56,545 nucleotides of DNA from Hyphomicrobiales bacterium (GTDB lineage Bacteria; Pseudomonadota; Alphaproteobacteria; Rhizobiales; Rhizobiaceae). Below are positions 14,881 through 23,700 of this stretch, in pieces; the first letter of the stretch is position 1; every line of letters starts with the position of its first letter. The notes below the pieces were generated by a model that worked only from the letters and a program-made list of their open reading frames with translations, did not search any database and was not told the origin of the DNA. The DNA lies in assembly GCA_026400435.1 (NCBI GenBank), contig JAPLOZ010000024.1, positions 1 through 56,545 on the forward strand, given 5' to 3'. The translations under genes and the position numbers were made by a program.

Positions 14881-16734
14881 TCACGCCGCAAAGACCTGCT
14901 TGCCGTCGAACCAGGTCTCTACAACTGCAATGCTGCCGATCTGCTCCGCGTCGACCTGGCGCGGATCCTTCTCCAGCACAACGAGATCGGCAAACTTTCC
15001 CGGTTCGAGGGAGCCGATCTGGTGATCCGATCCAAGCTGCCAAGCTGCTTCGGAGGTCAGTGCCCGGATCGCCGACACTATCCCGATGCGCTCGTCCGGC
15101 GCCAGAACGAAGTCCGGATCGGCCCATGTGCGCCGCGTTACGGCCATTTGCATCATTGCCAGAGGCTCGGGGTCGCTGACCGTGAAATCCGAGTGGATCG
15201 TGAAGCCGATGCCTGCCTTCTCGACCGATGCGCAACGGCCGAGCAACAGCGCCTTTTGCGGACCGAAGATCTTGTCGCGCATCGCAATACCCCAGAAATA
15301 GACATGGCCGATGAGGAAGCTTGGCGACACGCCGAGCTCCTTCATCTGCGCAATCTGCTCGTCATGCAGAATGGAGCAGTGCTCGATCCGCGGACGAATT
15401 TCCGCCAGGTTGATGCCCTGTTCCTTCAAGTGCCGGAAAGCGGCCAGGGTGTTGTCGATCGCCGCGTCTCCGTTGGCGTGGACGGAGAGCTGCCACCCTT
15501 TGCCGGCCCAACGCTGGGCCAATTCAGTGAGCTGCTCGGGCGGCAGGTAGGCCAAACCGAAATTGTCGGTTCCGAGGTAGGGCTCGCGCTGCAACCCCGT
15601 GAATCCCTGGTTCGATCCGTCCGAAATGAGTTTGAAGCCGACGAGCTGCACAATGTCGTCGCCTTCCATGGGCTTGACGCCGGAGTCGATCCAGGACTGT
15701 TCGACCGTATAGATCGGGTAGGCGCGGACGCGCGCTGTGGCCGTTCCGGTGGCGGAATACCCCTTCAGGATGGCCCAATCCCCGGCGCCTTGCGTGAGGC
15801 CACCCAGTCCAAGGTCGCTGAAGGTCGTTATGCCTACAGTGTTGAATCGCTTCGCCAGCCTGCCGACCGCGGCGACCGGGTCAACCTTGGCCAAGGCGGG
15901 GTTGGCACCGAGCACCTTCATGAACGCGATGTTGTTCTTCATCACGCCGGTCAGCTTGCCCTCGGCATCCCGGCTGAATTCGGCGCCCGGCGGATTCTTG
16001 ATGTCGTCGGGGATCTTTGCCGCGGCAAAAGCGGCTCGGTTGGCATAGCCAAGGTGCAGCGACGCATTGAGGACGAGAACCGGATTGGCGGTCGATACCG
16101 CGTCAAGCTCGGCAAAGGTGAGGGCCGCAGGCCCCTCCTGGATCGAAGGGTCCCAATTTCGCGCGACGATCCAGTCGCCCGGCGCGGCGGCCGCGGCCTC
16201 TTTCTTCAGCAGCGCCAGCACATCGTCTGTCTTGCGGAAGCGCGCCATGCCAACATAGACGCACATGAGGTCGATCACCGCGCCCGACAGGGCGTGCGTG
16301 TGTGCCTCGACGAAGCCCGGCATCAAGGTGCGGCCCGCGAGGTCGATGCGGATAGCGCCTTGGCCTGCAGCCGCCTCGACGTCGGCCAGCGATCCGACTG
16401 ACACGATGCGATTGCCGCGGATGGCGATGGCTTCGGGCGTGGAGAAATCGCGATCAACGGTCAGGATTGTTCCGCCATGGAAGATCGTGGCGGCGCCGGA
16501 CGGATCCGTCGCGTCGCTCTGGGCGCCGGCGGGCGAGGCATCGAGGCACATCAGGCCCAAGGCCATCGTCGAGGCGGCCAGCATACTGCGCCTGCTCATG
16601 CCGACTTGCGGTGGGGAACGCAGAGCGCCGTGAACGTCCCGGCCCAGCAGCCGCACAACGTGGGGGTTGGTTCGCATCAGCTGCCCGAACACCGGGCTGC
16701 AGCACGAGCAACCATAGATGCCGTCCTCGGTCAT
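14881..16734 (-). CDS. Tat-exported amidohydrolase, YtcJ/amidohydrolase_3 family
   Basis: The 617-residue protein has a 46-residue lead containing CSCCSPVFGQ, then a twin-arginine signal (MSRRSMLAASTMALGLMCLD), so the catalytic part should act in the periplasm. Amidohydrolase features follow: TLMPGFVEAHTHA with the metal-binding HxH, a KLISDGSNQGFTG block, VHANGDAAID with a metal-ligand histidine, RIEHCSILHDEQI with another, and IHSDFTVSDPEP near the end. The C-terminal strand IGSLEPGKFADLVVLEKDP is the usual closing of the composite beta-sandwich. YtcJ-type enzymes act on amides, formamides or carbamates; the substrate is not predictable. Translation could also begin at the internal Met of the Tat signal. 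It is divergent from hutD with a 235-base gap. Confidence 0.9.
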   Translation of the reverse strand: MTEDGIYGCSCCSPVFGQLMRTNPHVVRLLGRDVHGALRSPPQVGMSRRSMLAASTMALGLMCLDASPAGAQSDATDPSGAATIFHGGTILTVDRDFSTPEAIAIRGNRIVSVGSLADVEAAAGQGAIRIDLAGRTLMPGFVEAHTHALSGAVIDLMCVYVGMARFRKTDDVLALLKKEAAAAAPGDWIVARNWDPSIQEGPAALTFAELDAVSTANPVLVLNASLHLGYANRAAFAAAKIPDDIKNPPGAEFSRDAEGKLTGVMKNNIAFMKVLGANPALAKVDPVAAVGRLAKRFNTVGITTFSDLGLGGLTQGAGDWAILKGYSATGTATARVRAYPIYTVEQSWIDSGVKPMEGDDIVQLVGFKLISDGSNQGFTGLQREPYLGTDNFGLAYLPPEQLTELAQRWAGKGWQLSVHANGDAAIDNTLAAFRHLKEQGINLAEIRPRIEHCSILHDEQIAQMKELGVSPSFLIGHVYFWGIAMRDKIFGPQKALLLGRCASVEKAGIGFTIHSDFTVSDPEPLAMMQMAVTRRTWADPDFVLAPDERIGIVSAIRALTSEAAWQLGSDHQIGSLEPGKFADLVVLEKDPRQVDAEQIGSIAVVETWFDGKQVFAA

Positions 16735-16969
16735 GTCCTTGATCCCCCCAAGACCCGATACGCTTCACACTGAAGCTTTATTCCGATCCTAGCGCCGTAG
16801 TTGTTCGCCCCCATGACATAGATCAAACGCGTGTACCGGATGACCCGTCGTCAACAAAGCATTGCGCGAAAAGGCATGGCTTGCAATGACTGAACCTCGG
16901 TAGACGCCATCGCCAACCTGGCAAATCGGCTGAGCCGGCTCCTGAAGCTCAGTGCAAGGGATAGGAACG

Positions 16970-17539
16970 ATGCAGGTGCTGCGGGCCGCAAACTACCGGC
17001 GCATGCCATGGAAAAACGGTGGCGGGGAGACCAGCGAAATCGCCGTCTATCCGGCAGGCGCCGGGCTGGAAACGTTCGGCTGGCGCGTATCGATGGCACG
17101 CATCGCCTCGGATGGGCCGTTCTCGGCGTTCCCCGGCGTCGAGCGCACGCTATCGGTGCTGGAGGGCGACGGTGTGGTGCTGGAGATCGAGGGGCGGGAA
17201 GCGGTGCGGCTGACGCCGGCCTCGGCACCATACAAATTTGCGGCTGACGCGGCCACGAGCGCCCGGCTGATCGGCGGGCCGATCCTCGATCTCAACGTGA
17301 TGACAAGGCGCGGACGCCATGGCCACGTTGTTACCCGCCACAAGATCGAGGGGGAACTGACGCTGGCCGCCGGCGTGGACAGGGCGATGCTGATTTGCGC
17401 TGGCGAAACCGTGCTGGCGAGCGGGCAGGGGGTCAACGTGGAAATCGGTAGATATGATGCCTTGACGCTGGATGGCGCGCAGGAATTCCGGGTGACCGGG
17501 ATAGGAGAGATCTTCGCGGTCGAGCTTAACGCAGGCTAG
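16970..17539 (+). CDS. hutD: HutD/Ves-family protein
   Basis: The 189-residue cupin-fold protein opens with the family signature YRRMPWKNGGGETSEIAVYP and carries WRVSMARIASDGPFSAFPGV then ERTLSVLEGDGVVLEI, as in HutD (Pseudomonas) and Ves (E. coli). HutD is an accessory protein of histidine utilisation thought to bind formylglutamate and moderate hut expression. AGGA lies five bases before the ATG at 16970. It is not in a hut operon here: the neighbours are a divergent amidohydrolase and, downstream, ndvB. The hutU gene at the left edge is 15.8 kb away. A fragment copy lies at 14302-14340. Confidence 0.93.
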   Translation: MQVLRAANYRRMPWKNGGGETSEIAVYPAGAGLETFGWRVSMARIASDGPFSAFPGVERTLSVLEGDGVVLEIEGREAVRLTPASAPYKFAADAATSARLIGGPILDLNVMTRRGRHGHVVTRHKIEGELTLAAGVDRAMLICAGETVLASGQGVNVEIGRYDALTLDGAQEFRVTGIGEIFAVELNAG

Positions 17540-17556
17540 ACCCCGCGCCAGGGCTC

Positions 17557-17590
17557 GCTCCAGTGCCAGCCCGGGCCTGGGGGCTGGAGC
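17557..17590 (+). terminator. Hairpin after hutD
   Basis: GCTCCAG (17557-17563) pairs with CTGGAGC (17584-17590), and inside it CCAG pairs with CTGG around CCCGGG. It starts 18 bases after the hutD stop. There is no T-run, so it would be Rho-assisted or simply stabilise the 3' end. The rest of the 250-base gap before ndvB (17591-17789) shows no gene; it presumably holds the ndvB promoter. Confidence 0.4.
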
Positions 17591-17789
17591 AGCGAAATCA
17601 CCAAAACCCACCGTTGTCACGGCTGCCCGCACCGGCTTATTACTCCTTGATGCCGACGGGCCTTCGCGAGAGCTGTCTTGCGCAAACGACAAAGACAGAC
17701 CAAAGCATGCTGCGACGCAACCAATTGTCGCTAAAACGGTTTAAGATCGTGCCTGCGATTACGCGGTGGTACGCCTTTACGGATTTTGC

Positions 17790-20700
17790 ATGAATATTCA
17801 GACCGATACCAAGCGGCTGGAGCAGACCGCGCATCAGTTTCCTGCTCCTCCGGAAGAACCCATACGCGACCAGTACCTGCACGAGGACCGGCTTCGGGCG
17901 CTCGGAGAAAGCCTCGCCCGCAATGAGATTCCCTCGCTGTTCGGGCTTGTGGCGTTCGACTTCCAGAAGCGAATCCGGGAGAACGCCGCCAAGATTCTCG
18001 ACGTTTATCGGTCGACCAACGCGGCCCAGGCGCGCGGCGAAATGGTTACTCCAGCCGCGCAATGGCTGCTCGACAACAACTATCTCGTCGAGGAAACGAT
18101 CTTCCAGATCAAGCGCGACCTGCCGCGCCGCTTCTATCGCGAGCTGCCCGTCATGACGCTGCCCGACGGTACCCGCGTGCCGCGCGCGCTGGCGCTCGCC
18201 TGGATCTACGTGGCGCATTCGGACAGCCAGGTGGCCGGCCATACGTTCAAATCGGTGGTCGAGGGCTTCCAGTCGGTCGAGCCGATGAAGATCGGCGAAT
18301 TGTGGGCGTTGCCTTCGCTGCTGCGCTTCGTGCTGATCGAAAACCTGCGCCGCATCGCTTTCCGCGTCGAACGCGCCCGGCGCATGCGGCAGATTGCCAA
18401 CGAGGTTGCGGACCGGGTGCTGGCGACTCCAGACAACGACGAAGACCTGAAGGTGCTTGCGCCGTATGCGGCGCATGCGCGCGACACTACGTTCGCGACG
18501 CAACTGCTCTACCGCCTGCGCGACGGTTCGCAGAATTCCGGCAAGGCGCTGAACTGGCTGGAAAAGGAACTCGAGCAGTTCGGCAGCGACGCCGAAGAGA
18601 TCATCATCACCGAGCACCAGACGCTGTCGTCCGGCAATGTGACGACCGGCAACATCGTGCGGGGCCTGCGCCTCATCAACGACATCGAGTGGACCGCCTG
18701 GTTCGAGGATGTCAGCCGCATCGACGCGCTGCTGAGAGAACGCACCGACGTCGCCTCGCTCGACTTCGCCTCGCGCGACCAGTACCGCGCGGCGATCGAG
18801 AACCTCGCCAGGCGCTCGAAGTTGAGCGAGTTCGAGGTCGCGGAGAAAGCCACCGAGCTTGCCGGCGGGCACAACGCCGACGCTGGAGAGCCGGAGAATG
18901 TAGGCTACTTTCTCGTCGGCTCGCGGCGCGGCGAGCTGGAGAAGGCGATCGGCTACCGGCCGAGCTTCGGCATGTGGCTGGTGCGGGCCTTCCGCGCGGC
19001 GGGCTGGGCCGGCATCGTCGTTCCGGTGTTCCTGCTCACCGTTGTGCTGATGGCCATGGCGGGGCATGCGCTCGACGCCCTGGGGTTGCCGGGCTGGGCG
19101 GTTGTCCTGCTGCTCGTGCTGTTTGCCGTGCCTGCGAGCGAGGGCGCTCTCGCCTTCTTCAACACCGTGGTGCTCTTGTTCCTCAAGCCGACGCGGCTGA
19201 TCGGCTACGAGTTCAAGGAAGGCGTGCCCGCCGAGGCGCGCACGCTGGTCGTGGTGCCGACACTGATCGGATCGCGCGACGACGTCGAGGAGACGGTGCG
19301 CAAGCTCGAAGTGCATCACCTCGCCAACGCCACCGGGGAGGTGCATTTCGCGGTGCTGTCCGACTGGCCTGACAGCTCTGTCGAGGAAAGCACGGCCGAC
19401 GACGAAATCCTTGCCTTCGCGCAGGGCGAGATCGACAAGCTCAACCAGCGCTATCCGGTCAACAACCCGGTCGGGGGCGATCCGCGCTTCTATCTGCTGC
19501 ATCGCCGGCGGCTCTACAATCCACAGCAGAACGCCTGGATGGGATGGGAGCGCAAGCGCGGCAAGCTGCACGAACTTAACCTGCTGCTGCGCGGCGACAC
19601 CGACACGACCTTCCTGCCGCCCAAGGCGCCTCTGCCGCCGGGCGTGGTGCACGTGATGACGCTCGACGCCGACACGCGCATGATGCGCGACGCCGTCGAC
19701 CGCCTGGTCGGCAAACTCTGCCACCCGCTGAACAAGCCGGTCATCGACCCGGCGACCGGCAAGGTGACGGCCGGATATTCCATCCTGCAGCCGCGCGTGA
19801 CGCCTTCGCTGACGACCGGCGACGAGGCTTCGTTCCTGCAGCGCGTATTCTCCGCCAACCGCGGCATCGACCCCTATGTCTTCGCCGTCTCGGACCTTTA
19901 CCAGGACGTTTTCGGCGAAGGTTCCTTCACCGGCAAGGGCCTCTATCACGTCGACGCAATGGAATCGGCGCTGACCGGCCGCATTGACGAGAACGCGGTG
20001 CTCAGCCACGACCTGCTGGAAGGTGCGCTGGCGCGTTCGGCGCTGGTGACCGATGTCGAGGTGGTCGAGGACTATCCGACAAGCTATTCGGTCGATGCTT
20101 CGAGACAGCATCGGTGGGCGCGGGGCGACTGGCAGCTTCTGGGCTACATGTTCGATCCCAAGTCGGGCGTTCCGGCGCTGTCGCGCTGGAAGATGATCGA
20201 CAATTTGCGCCGCTCGCTGACGCCGATTTTCTGGGTGATGGCGACGGTTGCCGGCTGGGCGCTGCTGCCTTTCACGCAGGCGGCGCAGTGGCAGGCGCTG
20301 CTGATCCTGGCGCTGTTCATGGCGCCGACCTTCGACATCGTCGATTCCATCCTGCCGAAAAGCGGCGAGGCGACCGCTCGCGGACACTTCACCGCGTTGG
20401 CGCGGGACGCCGCCTTCGGAACGGCGCTCGTGGCGCTGCGCGTAGTGCTGATGGCGCACAGCGCCTGGATGATGGGCGACGCAATCCTGCGCACGCTCTA
20501 CCGCATGTTCGTCAGCCGGCAGAACCTGCTCGAATGGCGCACCGCCTCGCAGGCGCAGAAGAGCGGCGGCAACAGCCTGGTCGCCTACTACCGGCTGATG
20601 TACGGCGCGGTGATCATCGCCTTTGTCGGGCTGGTGATACCGGTCGCCGCCGATTCAACCGGCGCGTTCGTTGGCTTCTTCTTCTTTCTGTTCTGGGCCG

Positions 20701-23700
20701 GTTCGCCGGCCTTCGCGTGGCTGATCAGCCGCTCGGCCGAGACCGAAGATCGGCTGATCGTATCGCCGGAGGATAGGGCGGTGCTGCGCACGGTGGCGCG
20801 TCGGACATGGGCCTATTTCGAGACATTCGTGACGGCCGAGCACAATCACCTGCCGCCCGACAATTTCCAAGAGACGCCGCTGCCGGTGGTGGCGCCGCGC
20901 ACCTCGCCGACCAACATCGGCGTCTACCTGCTGTCGATCGTGTCGGCGCGCGACTTCGGCTGGATCAGCCTTGCCGAAGCCGTGCAGCGCATCGACGCGA
21001 CGATGACAACCGTTGAGAAGATGGAGAGGCATCGCGGCCACCTGTTCAACTGGTACGACACGACGGCGCTGCGCCCGCTCTACCCGCTCTACGTGTCAAG
21101 CGTCGACAGCGGCAACCTTGCCGGGCATCTGGTGGCGGTCGCGGCGGCCTGTACGGAATGGGCCGAGGCGCCTTCGGTGCATCTGCAAGGCGATTTCGAC
21201 GGCATCCTCGACTGCGTCACCATTCTTGAGGAAAGCCTCGCGGAACTGCCTGACGACCGCCGGCAACTGCGCCCGCTGCGCCAGCGCCTGCTCGACCGGA
21301 TCGTCGGCATGCGGCGTGCCGTCGAGACGATCAAGACACAGCCTGAGATGGCGTCGATCCGCACCATCAACCTGACCGTTCAGGCGAGCGAAGTGCGCAA
21401 GCTGGCGGTCGCCATCGACACCGAGGCGAAGTCGGCCAGAAGCACCGTTCTCGCTGACTGGGCGGCCAGGCTGGCGGCCACCTGCGAGGCCCACGTGCAG
21501 GATGCGCATAGTGACGACCGTTCGATAGCGGCGCTGAGAAAGTCGCTGCAGACATTGAGCCGGCGCTGCCGGCAATACGCATTCGAGATGGATTTCTCCT
21601 TCCTGATGCGCACGGAACGCAAGCTCCTGTCGATCGGCTACCGCGTCGAGGCGCACCAGCTCGACGAGAGCTGCTACGACCTGCTGGCTTCAGAGGCGCG
21701 ACTGACCAGCCTGTTCGGCATCGCCAAGGGCGACCTGCCCACGGAACACTGGTTCCGGCTCGGACGGCCGCTGGTGGAGATCGGTTTCCGCGGCGCGCTG
21801 ATGTCGTGGTCCGGCTCGATGTTCGAGTACCTGATGCCGCCGCTCGTCATGAAGGAGCCGCAGGGCGGCATCCTCAACCAGACCAGCAACCTGATCATCA
21901 AGCGGCAGATCCAGTACGGACGCCAGAAGCACATTCCGTGGGGAATTTCGGAGGCGGCCTACAACGCGCGCGACCGCGAACTGACCTACCAGTACACCAA
22001 TTTCGGCGTGCCCGGCCTGGGCCTGAAGCGCGGGCTCGCCCAGAACACCGTGATAGCGCCCTACGCGACGGTACTGGCGGCGCAATTCATGCCGCGCGAG
22101 GCGGTCGAAAACCTCGAGCGGCTGAAGGCCGCCGGCGCGCTTGGCCGCTATGGCTACCACGATGCCGTCGACTACACGCCCGAGCGGGTGCCCGAGGGCA
22201 CTGACCATCAGGTTGTCTACAATTACATGGCGCATCACTCGGGCATGTCGATCGTGGCGGTGGCCAACGTGGTTTTCGAGGGCCGCATGCGCGACCGGTT
22301 CCACAGCGATCCGGTCATCGAGGCGGCCGAACTGCTGCTGCAGGAGAAGGCGCCCCGCGACATTCCGGTGGCGACCGTGCGCACCGAGGCGGACGAGCGC
22401 GTAAAGGGCGTCGTGGTCGAGGAAAGCCCCGACATGCGGGTTGTCCTCAACCCGGCACTGGCGCTGCGCTCCACCAGCCTGATGTCGAACGGGCGCTACT
22501 CGGTGATGGTGACCGCCACCGGTTCGGGCTACAGCCGCTGGGGCGATCAGTCGGTGACGCGCTGGCAGGCCGACCCGAGCGAGGACAGGCTCGGCGGCTA
22601 CATCTTCCTGCGCGATGTCTCGACCAACGAATGGTGGTCGGCGACGACGGAGCCGAAAATGGCGCCGGACGAGACCTGCCAGACGCATTTCAGCGACGAC
22701 AAGGCGACGTTCATCAAGTCTGTGGGCACGCTGCGTAGCGAGGTCGAGTGCATCGTCGTGTCGGAAGGCAACGGCGAGGCGCGGCGCGTGACGATCTTCA
22801 ATGACGGCGCGACCGACCGAATGATCGAGGTGACGTCGTTCGCCGAACTGGTGCTGGCGCCCGAGGCCAGCGACAACGCGCATCCGGCGTTCTCCAAGAT
22901 GTTCGTCGAGACCGAGATCGGACCCAACCGCAACATCATCTTCGCGGAGCGCCGCAAGCGCGCGGCGAACGAGGCCGCCGCCGCCGCCGCACACTTCGTG
23001 ACGGATCCGACGGGCGTGCGGGAGGCGGAAGCCGAAACCGACCGCCGCGCGTTCGTCGGGCGCGGGCGCTCGATATCCGACCCGGCCGCCTTCGATCCGG
23101 GCGCGCGGCTGGCCGGCGGCCATGGCTTCACGCTCGACCCTGTCTTGGCGCTGAGGCGGCGGGTGCGCGTGCGCGCCAGCAAGAAGGTGTCGCTGACGTT
23201 CTGGACGGTGGTTGGCGCAAACCGCGCCGAGGTCGAGGCGGCAGTCGGCAGGCTCGACCATCCGGAAGGGTTCCAGCGGCAGGCGATGCTTGCCTGGACG
23301 CGCAGCCAGGTGCAGGCGCGGCACATGGGGCTCAGTCTTGCCGATGCAGCGAACGTGCAGAAGCTCGCCTCATACCTGATCTATCCAGACCAATTCCTGC
23401 GGCAGCCGGCAGAGACCATCGGCACCGGCCTTGGCCGGCAGTCGGCACTTTGGCCGATGAGCATTTCGGGCGATTTCCCGATCTTCGTGGTGCGCATCGG
23501 AGATGTGGCCGACCTGGAGATCGTCGCGAGTGCGCTGCGCTACCAGGAATACATGCGCTCGCGGGGGTTGGTGGCCGATCTCGTCATCGTCAACGAGCAG
23601 GCCTCTTCCTATGTCCAGGACCTGCAGCAGGCGATCGAGCAGCTTTGCGAGAACAGCCGCCTGCGCGGCACCGAACTGGGGCCACGCCAGCATATCTTCG

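Noticed and set aside
17640..20459. Long open frame on the minus strand opposite ndvB
   Set aside because: Arg/His/Gln-rich mirror of high-GC coding sequence with no domain; the plus strand encodes conserved NdvB blocks throughout.
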